64,000 nucleotides of DNA from the NCBI RefSeq assembly GCF_900105835.1, contig NZ_LT629783.1, positions 186,001 through 250,000 of the forward strand, written 5' to 3'. The notes under the pieces were generated by a model. It ran no database searches, had not been told where the DNA came from, and saw only the letters and a program-made list of their open reading frames with translations. Source of the DNA: Pseudomonas fragi (GTDB lineage: Bacteria; Pseudomonadota; Gammaproteobacteria; Pseudomonadales; Pseudomonadaceae). Both the position numbers and the translations under genes were made by a program. Shown in pieces: positions 33,197 to 41,703 of this stretch; the first letter of the stretch is position 1; each line of letters begins with the position of its first letter.

Positions 33197-33596
33197 TCGC
33201 GAGCAAGCCCGCTCCCACAAGATCGGCGCAATGCCTGTGGGAGCCGGGCTTGCCCGCGATGGCCGCGCCGCGGTGTGCCTGACTGACCGCATCGCCTGAA
33301 TCGCGAGCAAGCCCGCTCCCACAAGGTCGGCGCAATGCCTGTGGGAGCCGGGCTTGCCCGCGATGGCCGCGCCGCGGTGTGCCTGACTGATCGTATCGCC
33401 TGAATCGCGAGCAAGCCCGCTCCCACAAGGTCGGCGCAATGCCTGTGGGGGCCGGGCTTGCCCGCGATGGCTGCGCCGCGGTATGCCTGACTGACCGCAT
33501 CGCCTGAATCGCGAGCAAGCCCGCTCCCACAAGATCGGCGCAATGCCTGTGGGAGCCGGGCTTGCCCGCGATGGCTTCGCCGCGGTGTGCCAGCTT
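33197..33596. repeat. Tandem REP array, four units of 104 bp
   Basis: The sequence TCGCGAGCAAGCCCGCTCCC recurs at 33197, 33301, 33405 and 33509, exactly 104 bp apart, each followed by the facing TGTGGGAGCCGGGCTTGCCC and the spacer CGCGGTGTGCCTGACTGA. Same period as the array at 25634-25930 but with its own spacer sequence. It lies between the convergent TonB receptor and AGE genes, in a 427-bp gap with no other feature. Confidence 0.92.
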
Positions 33597-34835
33597 TCAG
33601 CGCCGCAGCTTGAGCGCGCTGGCCAGGCTGATGGCCAGCGGCAAGCGGGGTAGCAAGGTGGCCTGGTAGGCATGGTAAAGGTCCGGCTTGCCGGGCCAGA
33701 TGGTCTGCGATGGCAGGTTGTCGGCCCCCAGTTCGTGATGCCAGCTGCCATTCACACGATCGATCATGTGCAGGTCGATATAGTCCCAGAACTGCTGATA
33801 CCACACCTCATACCCAGGCTCGTCGGTGCGTTGCAACAACGCGGCCGCCGCAGCCGCCGCTTCGGCTACAACCCAGTGCAGCCGCTCGCGCACCAACGGT
33901 TGATGATTCCAGTCCAGGGTGTAGACGATTCCGCCATTGCCAGCCCAGCCATGCTGGCAGGCGCTGGCGAACAGTTGACGCGCGTCTGCCAGCAACCACT
34001 CGGGCGCCGGCAGCCCGCGTTGTTTGCGCGCTGCCTCCAGGTGCAGCAACAGGCGCGCCCACTCAAAGGCATGGCCCGGGGTTTTGCCGAAAGGGCGAAA
34101 GCCGTCTGACGGGTTGTCGCGGTTGTAGTCGGGCAGCGGCTGCCAGTTGTGATCGAAATGCTCCACCGGCAGGTAGCCGGACTGCGCCGCCTGCTGGTGG
34201 ATCAGCCGCTCGGTAATGCGCAGGGCGCGATCGAGCCACAGGTCTTCGTCGAGGACATCAGCCAGGGCCAGAAACGCCTCAACACCATGCATATTGCTGT
34301 TGGCTCCGCGATACGCCTCGCAGTCACTCCAGTCGCGGGCAAAGCTTTCCAGCAGGGCGCCTTGCGGCTCGGACCAGAACCGGCCTTCAACAATGGCCAC
34401 CGCATCACCCAGCAACTCGGCCGAGCCACCGCGCCCGGCCACCGCTGCCGAGCTGGCGGCCAGCGCGACAAAGGCATGCAGGTATGCAGCCTTGCGGCTG
34501 TTGCCGTCCTGCGCGCCAGGGCTGGCAAACCAGCCGCCATGCTCGCTGTCGCGCAGCGGGCCGGCCAGTGCCGCCAGGCCGTGGTCGATCAGCGGCGCGC
34601 ATCCAGGCAGGCCTTGAATATGGGCGAGGGCAAAACTGTGGACCATGCGCGCCGTGGTGAGGGTGTCGGCGGGTGCATCGTCCGCTCGGCGGCCATACCG
34701 GTCGAGTTGGGCGAAGCCTGATGGCACGCGGGCGGCCTTGGCGAAATCCACCAGCGCCTGGCCCTGGTCGCGCAGCCACTGTTGATGGGAGGCCGAAGTC
34801 AGCCAGCTGTCGTGGGTCCGGGTAAGGTCGGTCAT
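33597..34835 (-). CDS. AGE family sugar epimerase/isomerase
   Basis: 412 residues of the N-acylglucosamine 2-epimerase (AGE) superfamily, an (alpha/alpha)6 barrel that isomerises or epimerises sugars such as mannose, sulfoquinovose or N-acetylglucosamine. Conserved catalytic His regions are PGHAFEWARLLLHLE (about 257) and NGSWHHELGADN (about 377). Other signatures are RMVHSFALAH and GGWFAS. By overall layout it is nearest to YihS/mannose isomerase types rather than renin-binding epimerases. It follows the LysR gene on the minus strand after 92 bp, so the two may share a transcript. Confidence 0.85.
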   Translation of the reverse strand: MTDLTRTHDSWLTSASHQQWLRDQGQALVDFAKAARVPSGFAQLDRYGRRADDAPADTLTTARMVHSFALAHIQGLPGCAPLIDHGLAALAGPLRDSEHGGWFASPGAQDGNSRKAAYLHAFVALAASSAAVAGRGGSAELLGDAVAIVEGRFWSEPQGALLESFARDWSDCEAYRGANSNMHGVEAFLALADVLDEDLWLDRALRITERLIHQQAAQSGYLPVEHFDHNWQPLPDYNRDNPSDGFRPFGKTPGHAFEWARLLLHLEAARKQRGLPAPEWLLADARQLFASACQHGWAGNGGIVYTLDWNHQPLVRERLHWVVAEAAAAAAALLQRTDEPGYEVWYQQFWDYIDLHMIDRVNGSWHHELGADNLPSQTIWPGKPDLYHAYQATLLPRLPLAISLASALKLRR

Positions 34836-34927
34836 GTGCCACCTGTATTGTTTTTATGCGTTGCTCAGCGCTCGCAGCCTAAGGGATTGGCCCTCGGGCT
34901 GAAAGCATTCATCGGTGGCCGATCGTC

Positions 34928-35791
34928 TTAAATTTCCGGCTCCCACTGCTGCGACCAGTCGCTGTCCTGCTTGACGATCTCGCGCAGCAACGCGATGCCT
35001 TCCTGCAAGGCGGCGCAGTCACGCTCGCGGGAGTACACCAGGTAGGTGGGGTAGCTGAATTCCGGGGCCTTGGGCACCCGTTCCAGGGCGCCGCTATCCA
35101 GGTAACTCTTGACCACGCGGGTGCGGAAGTAGCCGCTGCCGCCGTTGTCCAGAATGTAATGCAGGGCCACCGGCCCCAGGTTGAAACTGATGGCGGCTCG
35201 CGCTTTGTCGGGCAGGGCGGCGTCATGCTGACGACGAAAGCCTTCGCCCCATTCAACATACACATAAGGCTCGGGCTGCTCGGGGCGGCGGATCTGGATC
35301 AGTTTTTCTTCCAGCAACTGCTCCACCTGCACCCCGGGCCAGTAGGCGGGCTGATAGACCAGGGCGGCGTCCAGCAGGCCCATTTCAATCTGGCGCAGCA
35401 GTTGCCCGGCATCGCTGATCTGGATGCGCAGGGCATGGGTGGTCAGGTGCTGGCGCAGGGCTTTGGCCCAGTTGAGGATCAGCGGGTTGCACAGGCTGAC
35501 CTCACCGCCGATATGCAGCAACTGATCCAGCCCTTCGGGCCGTGGCAGGTCGCGGCGGGCGGCCTCCCAGGTTTGCAGCAGCTGGTTGGCGTACACCACG
35601 AAGGCCTCGCCTTCGGGGGTGAGCTTGGCCCCCGCGCGGTTGCGGATAAACAGGGTCACGCCCAGCAGGCTTTCCAGCTTGTGAACCCGGGCAGTGACAG
35701 CCGTCTGGGTGACATGGAGTTTTTCCGCCGCGCCCACCAGGCTGCCGTAGCGGACGATTTCAAGGAAGGTACGGGCCAGGTCGAGGTCCAT
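34928..35791 (-). CDS. LysR family transcriptional regulator (beside hcnA)
   Basis: 287 residues from ATG 35791, chosen over an upstream in-frame start because LTTR proteins begin at MDLDLARTFLEIVRYGSL. The N-terminal HTH spans about 1-60 (AAEKLHVTQTAVTARVHKLE), followed by the effector-binding domain (about 90-285). It is divergent from hcnABC, with 176 bp between starts, and upstream of the AGE gene. It could act on hcnA or the sugar gene. The ligand is unknown; the family is too broad to name one. Confidence 0.88.
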   Translation of the reverse strand: MDLDLARTFLEIVRYGSLVGAAEKLHVTQTAVTARVHKLESLLGVTLFIRNRAGAKLTPEGEAFVVYANQLLQTWEAARRDLPRPEGLDQLLHIGGEVSLCNPLILNWAKALRQHLTTHALRIQISDAGQLLRQIEMGLLDAALVYQPAYWPGVQVEQLLEEKLIQIRRPEQPEPYVYVEWGEGFRRQHDAALPDKARAAISFNLGPVALHYILDNGGSGYFRTRVVKSYLDSGALERVPKAPEFSYPTYLVYSRERDCAALQEGIALLREIVKQDSDWSQQWEPEI

Positions 35792-35862
35792 AAGCGCGCC
35801 AGTGTGCAAGGGGCCTTCAGTGTAAGGGCAATGGCTGAAAAACACATGAAACGCGCCCTTTA

Positions 35863-35876
35863 TTGGCACGCATCAA
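35863..35876 (+). promoter_or_regulatory. ANR (FNR-type) box upstream of hcnA
   Basis: TTGGCACGCATCAA has a perfect ATCAA half and a TTGGC half (3 of 5) against the consensus TTGAT-N4-ATCAA. A promoter placed 41.5 bp downstream would start transcription near 35911, leaving a leader of about 57 nt. Anaerobic control of hcn by ANR is established in P. aeruginosa and P. protegens. Confidence 0.6.
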
Positions 35877-35911
35877 TGTTTGTTTTCAGAAGCAGGCTAA
35901 GGTCACCGGTC

Positions 35912-35928
35912 CTGGCACAAGGTGCCAG
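35912..35928. promoter_or_regulatory. Perfect inverted repeat in the hcnA leader/operator
   Basis: CTGGCACAAGGTGCCAG, two 7-bp arms with a 3-bp centre, 40 bp before hcnA. It could be an operator for the divergent LysR protein, a quorum-sensing-like box, or a 5-prime mRNA hairpin. The AAGGA at 35953-35957, which serves as the hcnA Shine-Dalgarno, fits the RsmA/CsrA core ANGGA. Confidence 0.5.
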
Positions 35929-35967
35929 TGATTGACCGAGCGACACCCACAAAAAGGAATGACAGAC

Positions 35968-36285
35968 ATGGATGACTTGAAGCGACAGTACGATATCCAA
36001 CCCTTGAAGCAGGCCGACATGTCCATTCTGGTCAATGGCCAGGCCGTCAATGCCGCGCAGGGCGAGACCGTACTCAGCGTGTTGAACTCAGTGGGCATGC
36101 GGCAATTGGCCCCCAATGATCACGGGCGCATGACGGGCGCTTATTGCGGCATGGGCGTGTGCTACTGCTGCCTGGTGAATATCGATGGCAGGCACAAGCG
36201 TCGCGCCTGCCAGACCGTGGTCAAGCCCGGCATGCAAGTCGAGACGGGTATCAACCGTGTCGCCAGCCAGGAGCTGGTGCTATGA
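35968..36285 (+). CDS. hcnA: Hydrogen cyanide synthase subunit HcnA
   Basis: 105-residue [2Fe-2S] subunit of the membrane-bound hydrogen cyanide synthase, which oxidises glycine to HCN and CO2. Ferredoxin-type cluster: Cys in AYCGMGVCYCCLVNIDG with a further Cys in RRACQTVV. N-terminal motif YDIQPLKQADMSILVNGQ and most of the protein match my memory of P. aeruginosa HcnA. ATG 35968 has AAGGA about 10 nt before it; the ATG at 35959 is too close to the Shine-Dalgarno. It overlaps hcnB by 4 bp. An additional Cys in the cluster region (CYCC) is typical of the family. Confidence 0.94.
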   Translation: MDDLKRQYDIQPLKQADMSILVNGQAVNAAQGETVLSVLNSVGMRQLAPNDHGRMTGAYCGMGVCYCCLVNIDGRHKRRACQTVVKPGMQVETGINRVASQELVL

Positions 36286-37679
36286 ACGCGCGTACGGTGA
36301 TTGTCGGGGGTGGCCCGGCGGGCCTGTCGGCGGCGATAGAGCTGGCGCAGCATGGCGTACAAAGCACCTTGCTTGAAGAAGCGTCGCGCCTGGGCGGTGT
36401 GGTTTACCGCGGGCCTTTGCGTGACGGTGTTGAACTCGACTACCTGGGCGAGCGCTACAAGGCGGCGCTGCAAAAATTGCACGGCGAGTTTTCGGCCATT
36501 GCCCACCTGGTGGATGTACGCCTCAACCATCGCGTGGTCGGCGGGCAGGGACAGCAAAGCCTGCAAGTGCTGGACGAGCATGAACAATTGCAGCAAGTCG
36601 GTTTCGATCAACTGTTGCTGTGCGCCGGTTGCCATGAACGCAGCGTGCCGTTTCCGGGCTGGACCACGCCAGGGGTGATCATGCTGGGTGGCCTGCAATT
36701 GCAGATCAAAAGTGGCGTCGTCAAGCCCAAGGGGCCGACGCTGATCGCGGGCACCGGGCCCTTGCTGATGCTGGTGGCGTGCCAGTTGCACGCGGCGGGT
36801 GTGGAAGTGGCTGGGGTGTATGAGGCGTGCGAGTTTGGCCGCATTGCCAAGGAAAGCCTGGCGCTGCTCAACCAGCCGCAGTTGTTCCTCGACGGCCTGA
36901 GCATGCTGGTTTACCTCAAGCGTCATGGCGTGGCCGTGCATTACGGCTGGGGCGTGGTGGAGGCGTTTGGGGAAGGGGAGCTGAGCGAAGTGGTCGTCGC
37001 CCCCTATTCCAGCACCTGGCAGGCCGACCTAAGCCAGGCGCAGGCGGTGAAGGCCAATACCCTGGCGGTGGGCTATGGCTTTATTCCGCGCACTCAGCTC
37101 AGCCAGCAGATGGGCCTGGAGCACGCCTACAACGTCGACGGTTACCTGGCGGCCAAAGCCGACAGCTGGCAGCAGAGCAGCCAGGCATCCATTCACCTGG
37201 CCGGCGATGTCACGGGCATGCGCGGGGGCGAGGCGGCGATGCTCACGGGGCGGATCGCCGCGTTGTCGATCCTGCTGCAGCGTGGGGTCCTGAGTGAGAA
37301 ACAGGCGCTTGAACAACGCCGCGAGTACCTGTCCAGGCTCAATACCCTGATGCGCTTTCGCAGCGGGATTGATCGGTATACCCGCCGCGGTACACGCCAG
37401 ATTGACCTGCCGCAGGCCGACACCGTGGTCTGCCGCTGCGAGCATGTGACCCGCGCCGATATCGACCTGGCCCTCAGCCAGGGCGTGCAGGACATGGCCG
37501 GCCTGAAAATGCGCACCCGGGTGAGCATGGGCGACTGCCAGGGGCGCATGTGTGTCGGCTATTGCAGTGACCGCCTGCGTGAAGCCACCGGGCGCCAGGA
37601 TGTGGGCTGGTTGCGCCCGCGTTTTCCGCTGGAACCCGTGCCATTTTCGGCGTTTACCAATGCGTGCAAGGATGCCTGA
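36282..37679 (+). CDS. hcnB: Hydrogen cyanide synthase subunit HcnB
   Basis: 465-residue FAD-dependent subunit. Dinucleotide-binding motif VIVGGGPAGLSAAIELAQHG (about 5-24), a second nucleotide region near LIAGTGPLLMLVACQLHAAG, and a C-terminal BFD-like iron-sulfur segment with Cys in VVCRCEHVTRADIDLA and GDCQGRMCVGYC. The start ATG overlaps the hcnA stop (ATGA), so the subunits are translationally coupled. Together with HcnC it forms the electron-transferring heterotrimer in the cytoplasmic membrane. Confidence 0.94.
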   Translation: MNARTVIVGGGPAGLSAAIELAQHGVQSTLLEEASRLGGVVYRGPLRDGVELDYLGERYKAALQKLHGEFSAIAHLVDVRLNHRVVGGQGQQSLQVLDEHEQLQQVGFDQLLLCAGCHERSVPFPGWTTPGVIMLGGLQLQIKSGVVKPKGPTLIAGTGPLLMLVACQLHAAGVEVAGVYEACEFGRIAKESLALLNQPQLFLDGLSMLVYLKRHGVAVHYGWGVVEAFGEGELSEVVVAPYSSTWQADLSQAQAVKANTLAVGYGFIPRTQLSQQMGLEHAYNVDGYLAAKADSWQQSSQASIHLAGDVTGMRGGEAAMLTGRIAALSILLQRGVLSEKQALEQRREYLSRLNTLMRFRSGIDRYTRRGTRQIDLPQADTVVCRCEHVTRADIDLALSQGVQDMAGLKMRTRVSMGDCQGRMCVGYCSDRLREATGRQDVGWLRPRFPLEPVPFSAFTNACKDA

Positions 37680-37680
37680 C

Positions 37681-38937
37681 ATGATCAAGACTTATGACGT
37701 TGTCATCGCCGGTGGCGGAGTAATTGGCGCCTCCTGTGCCTATCACCTGTCCCGGCGCAAGGACCTGAAAATCGCCCTGATCGACTGCAAGCGCCCCGGC
37801 AATGCCAGCCGCGCGTCGGCAGGCGGGCTGTGGGCCATTGGCGAGTCCGTGGGGCTAGGCTGCGGGGTGATCTTTTTCCGCATGATGTCGGCCGAACGCA
37901 AGCGTGAGGCCCAGGGCTCGGCGGTGATAGTCGACGCCACCACCCCGCATATCCTGCCGGAGTGTTTTTTTGATTTCGCCCTGCAGTCCAATGCGCTGTA
38001 CCCCGGCCTGCACAAGGAGCTGCTGGAAAACCACGGGATGGATTTCAAGTTCGAGCGCACCGGGCTCAAGTATGTGATTTATGACGATGAAGATCGCCTG
38101 TATGCCGAGCATATTGTCGCCAATATCCCCCATCTGGCCGATGAGGTGCGCTGGCTCGACCAGGCGGCGCTGCGCGAAGCAGAGCCAAGCGTGAGCCATG
38201 ATGCGCAAGGTGCGCTGGAGTTCCTGTGCGATCACCAGGTGAGCCCGTTCCGCCTGACCGATGCGTACGCCGAAGGGGCTCGGCAAAATGGTGTCGATCT
38301 GTACTTCAACACCAACGTGACCGAGGTCATGCGCCAGGGCAGCAAGGTGACCGGTGTGCGCACTGACAACCAGGACGCGTTCCACAGCACAACCCTGATC
38401 AACGCGGCGGGTGCCTGGGCGGCAGAACTCAGTGTGATGGCCACCGACCTGAGCATCCCTGTGGCGCCGGTCAAGGGCCAGATTGTGCTGACCGAGCGGA
38501 TGCCCAAGTTGCTCAACGGCTGCCTGACCACCAGCGATTGCTACCTGGCGCAAAAAGATAACGGTGAAATCCTGATTGGCAGCACCACCGAAGACAAGGG
38601 CTTCGACGTGACCACCACCTTCCCTGAAATCACCGGGCTGGTACAGGGGGCGATGCGCTGCATTCCCCAGCTCAAGGACGCCAACCTCAAGCGCACCTGG
38701 GCCGGGCTGCGGCCCGGTTCTCCCGATGAGTTGCCGATCCTGGGGCCGATGCAGGGGGTAGAGGGGTATCTGAATGCGTGCGGGCATTTTCGCACCGGCA
38801 TCCTGACGTCGGCGATCACCGGTGTCATGCTCGATGCACTGGTGCGCCACGAGCCGCTGCCGCTGGATGTCACGCCGTTTCTGGCAGACCGCTTTGACTT
38901 GCAGCCGGTGGGGGTGAAAAAAGCCGTGGGTGCTTGA
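37681..38937 (+). CDS. hcnC: Hydrogen cyanide synthase subunit HcnC
   Basis: 418-residue FAD protein of the DAO (glycine/D-amino-acid oxidase) family, the probable glycine-oxidising subunit. FAD motif VVIAGGGVIGASCAYHLSRR (about 7-26) and the conserved C-terminal HFRTGILTSAITGVMLDALV. The GGLWAIGESVGLGCGVIFFR stretch agrees with HcnC in other pseudomonads. It begins 1 bp after the hcnB stop, completing hcnABC. The RNA-level control (Gac/Rsm) known for this operon would act at hcnA and reach this gene by coupling. Confidence 0.94.
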   Translation: MIKTYDVVIAGGGVIGASCAYHLSRRKDLKIALIDCKRPGNASRASAGGLWAIGESVGLGCGVIFFRMMSAERKREAQGSAVIVDATTPHILPECFFDFALQSNALYPGLHKELLENHGMDFKFERTGLKYVIYDDEDRLYAEHIVANIPHLADEVRWLDQAALREAEPSVSHDAQGALEFLCDHQVSPFRLTDAYAEGARQNGVDLYFNTNVTEVMRQGSKVTGVRTDNQDAFHSTTLINAAGAWAAELSVMATDLSIPVAPVKGQIVLTERMPKLLNGCLTTSDCYLAQKDNGEILIGSTTEDKGFDVTTTFPEITGLVQGAMRCIPQLKDANLKRTWAGLRPGSPDELPILGPMQGVEGYLNACGHFRTGILTSAITGVMLDALVRHEPLPLDVTPFLADRFDLQPVGVKKAVGA

Positions 38938-38944
38938 TACAGGT

Positions 38945-38990
38945 TGCTCGCGATGGCACTGGCCTTTCGCGAGCAAGCCCGCTCCCACAG
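38945..38990. repeat. Short REP element after hcnC
   Basis: GCTCGCGATGGC faces GCGAGCAAGCCCGCTCCCAC; a separate CTGTGGGAG half-site follows at 39004. It separates hcnC from the convergent TonB receptor. Confidence 0.75.
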
Positions 38991-39022
38991 TGTCGATGCA
39001 TGCCCTGTGGGAGATCTGTTGA

Positions 39023-41455
39023 TTAAAAGGTGTACCTGGATGTCAGCATCAGGCTGCGCGGTTCGCCGTAGTAGGTGGTGCTGAAGTTGCCCAGGCCCGA
39101 CAGGTACTTTTTATCGAACACGTTGTTGGCGTTGAGGTTGAACGTCAGGTGTTCGTTGTACTCGTAGCGGGTCATCAGGTTGACCAGCGCGTAGCTCTGC
39201 TGCTCGATGATGTCGTAGTCACCCTTGGCATCGTTGTAGATCTTGCCGTAGAACGGGCTCTGCCAGTTCACGCCACCGCCCACGGTGACCTTGTTCAGCA
39301 CCCCCGGCAGGCGGTAGGTGGTGAACACCCGCGCCACGTCCTCGGGCTTGGTGGTTTCCAGCGGGTAGCCGTAGACACGTTCGCCATCGTCGGCGCGGGT
39401 CCGGGCGTAGGTGTAGCCGGCCATCAGGTTCCAGTCCGGCATCAGCTCACCGGCCAGCTCCAGCTCGATGCCGTTGGTGGTGGCACCATCCAGGGACTCA
39501 AAGATGCCCAGGTTGGTCTCTGCGTTGGTGCCAATCTGGATGGGTACGTTTTTCTGTTCGGTGCGAAACACCGCCGCACTGGCATTCAGACGCCCGCCGA
39601 AGTATTCAGCCTTTACCCCGAGTTCGTAGCTGTTGCCTTCAGTGGGCGCCAGCGTGGTGCCCGAGCTGCTGCGCTCGACAAGCGGCTTGTAGATCGAGGT
39701 GTAGCTGCCATAGACCGAGTAGGTATCGTTGATGTCATACACCACCCCGGCGTAGGGCGTGACCTTGCCGTGTTGCTTGGACGTGGTCTTGTTGTCCTGG
39801 AACGAGCTGGACTGCAGGTAGTAGGTGTAGGTGCTGTTGTACTGGAAGTCGCTCAGGCGACTGCCGAGGATGATCGACCAGTCGTCTGCTGGCTTGAAGC
39901 GTGCGGCGATATAGGCGCTGTTCTGGTTCTGGTTGGTTTCGTACTTGCCGTTTTTCGGGAAGTCCGGCTGCGGATATTTGCCGTTCCAGTCAAAGATGCT
40001 CCCCGGCACCAGGCCAAACTGGGTGCCGTCAAAGGTGGCGCCGGTCTGGCGCGACGATTGTGACGTGGCGCCCACCACCAGTTCGTGTTCACGGCCGAAC
40101 AGGCTGAAGGGGCCGCTGGCATTGATGTCGAAGGTGTTCTGTACACGATGGCCTTCCCATTTGCCCCAATAGAAGAACATGCCGTCCCCCGTGACCGGAT
40201 CAGGCTGGCCGCCGCTGGCCGAGGCGAGCAGGGTGTCGTGGTCGTTGGTTTGCTGGGTGAGGGTGCCTTTGACCTTCCAGTCATTGGCAAAGCGGTGTTC
40301 CAGGGAGGCGAAGGTGGACTGGATCTGCACGTCACGCCGGCTCCAGTCGGTGGCCGGGTTGAACGAACGGCTGAAGTCGGTCTTGGTGTAGTTCGAAAAG
40401 TAGTAGGGGTTGCCGGTCCAGGACGCGCCGCGCGGCTTGATGTTCTGGTAGTCCATGCCGAAAGTGAACAGGGTGTCGGGGGTGAGGTCGGCCTGGATGA
40501 TGCCGTAGAACACATCGTTTTTCTTCGAGGCGTGATCGCGGTACGAGTCAGCATCCTGATACACCGCCACCAGGCGCCCGCGCACGCTACCGTCTTCATT
40601 CAACGGCCCGGAAATATCGCCTTCGGTGCGGTAGTTGTCCCACGAGCCCGCGCTGGCCGTGATCGAGGCCTTGAACTCGCGGGTCGGCTTTTTGCGGATC
40701 AGGTTGACCGTGGCCGAGGGCTCGCCGGAGCCCGAGAGCAGGCCGGTGGCACCCTTGACGATATCGACGCGGTCATAGAGGGCCATGTCGACCTTGGTCG
40801 CGCCTTCATCGAACACTCCGTCATACAGGGTATTGACCCCGTCGTACTGGAAGTTGGTAATGGCATAGCCGCGAGCGGAATACTCCATGCGTTCGCTGTC
40901 GTAGGCCTGGGTGGACACCCCGGGAGCATTGCGCAGCACATCGCCAATGCTCTGGGCGGCCTGATCGTCCATCAGTTGGCGGGTTACTACGGTGACGGTC
41001 TGCGGGGTTTCGCGAAGCGACAGCGGCAGTTTGGTCGAGCTGTTGCTGGCGCCGGTGGTATAGGCATGGGTGTCTTCGGTGGTCAGCAAGTCGCCCTGGC
41101 CCTGACCGGTAATGTTGGTCGCGCCCAGCTCCAGGCCTTTGCCCTGGGGCGCGTTCAAAATCACCGTATCGCCATTGAGCTGCCAGGCAATGCCGCTGCC
41201 TTGCAACAGGGACTCCAGTGCCTTGACCGGTTCCAGCGAACCGCTGACCGAACGCGACTTGATGCCCTGTACCTGATCCGGGCTGTAGAGGATTTGCAGG
41301 TTGGCCTGCTTGCCCAGTTCATTCAGCGCACTGGCCAGCGCTTGCGCCGGGATGTTCAAGGCCACTGGCGCGGCCTGGGCAATGGAAGTGGCCAGCAGCA
41401 TCGAGGCCACCAGGGCGATCGAAAGAGGGGTTCGGCTCAAGTTGGGTTGTTGCAT
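39023..41455 (-). CDS. TonB-dependent siderophore receptor, FpvA-like, with STN domain
   Basis: 810 residues. Signal peptide about 1-28, STN signalling domain (about 35-105; LNIPAQALASALNELGKQ), TonB-box region and plug with LRETPQTVTVVTRQLMDDQ and GSGEPSATVNLIRKKP, then the barrel ending MLTSRYTF. The plug motifs are those of the FpvA/FiuA/FecA group of ferric-siderophore receptors. The STN domain implies control by a FecI/FecR pair, but none is next to it, unlike the receptor at 30734. A Fur-like box lies upstream. Confidence 0.92.
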   Translation of the reverse strand: MQQPNLSRTPLSIALVASMLLATSIAQAAPVALNIPAQALASALNELGKQANLQILYSPDQVQGIKSRSVSGSLEPVKALESLLQGSGIAWQLNGDTVILNAPQGKGLELGATNITGQGQGDLLTTEDTHAYTTGASNSSTKLPLSLRETPQTVTVVTRQLMDDQAAQSIGDVLRNAPGVSTQAYDSERMEYSARGYAITNFQYDGVNTLYDGVFDEGATKVDMALYDRVDIVKGATGLLSGSGEPSATVNLIRKKPTREFKASITASAGSWDNYRTEGDISGPLNEDGSVRGRLVAVYQDADSYRDHASKKNDVFYGIIQADLTPDTLFTFGMDYQNIKPRGASWTGNPYYFSNYTKTDFSRSFNPATDWSRRDVQIQSTFASLEHRFANDWKVKGTLTQQTNDHDTLLASASGGQPDPVTGDGMFFYWGKWEGHRVQNTFDINASGPFSLFGREHELVVGATSQSSRQTGATFDGTQFGLVPGSIFDWNGKYPQPDFPKNGKYETNQNQNSAYIAARFKPADDWSIILGSRLSDFQYNSTYTYYLQSSSFQDNKTTSKQHGKVTPYAGVVYDINDTYSVYGSYTSIYKPLVERSSSGTTLAPTEGNSYELGVKAEYFGGRLNASAAVFRTEQKNVPIQIGTNAETNLGIFESLDGATTNGIELELAGELMPDWNLMAGYTYARTRADDGERVYGYPLETTKPEDVARVFTTYRLPGVLNKVTVGGGVNWQSPFYGKIYNDAKGDYDIIEQQSYALVNLMTRYEYNEHLTFNLNANNVFDKKYLSGLGNFSTTYYGEPRSLMLTSRYTF

Positions 41456-41492
41456 CGCGTGCCTAGGCTCCGAAGTAGGAAAAGTCTTTTTG

Positions 41493-41511
41493 TTAATGGG
41501 AATAGTTATTA
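41493..41511 (-). promoter_or_regulatory. Fur-box-like site upstream of the second TonB receptor
   Basis: TTAATGGGAATAGTTATTA shares AATG..AAT..TTAT with the Fur consensus (11 of 16 positions in the best register) and lies about 40 bp before the receptor start on the minus strand. Confidence 0.55.
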
Positions 41512-41703
41512 GACGCAGCGCGATTGAGAAACCAGAAACAGGTTTCTTAAATAGTTGGTTTTCAGCTTCAGGCCGCAGTGGCGAGCCCTTGTGGGAGCGG
41601 GCTGCATTGTTCTATTTGTGGAACGAACAGTGCCAAAAAGCCTATCTAGTCTTGTGGGTGAAGCGAATCTATAGTGGTGCTCATGATTTACAGGAGGTGC
41701 AAC

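Noticed and set aside
33197..33592. Possible CRISPR array
   Set aside because: The regular 104-bp units are REP pairs with inverted arms and nearly identical spacers. No unique spacers and no cas genes. The same holds for 25634-25930 and 50331-50766.
36144..36281. Upstream extension of hcnB
   Set aside because: It overlaps hcnA out of frame; the ATG at 36282 with ATGA coupling and the FAD motif directly after is the proper start.
40085..41512. 475-codon plus-strand frame over the second TonB receptor
   Set aside because: Complementary shadow of a well-supported receptor gene; no motif or RBS.
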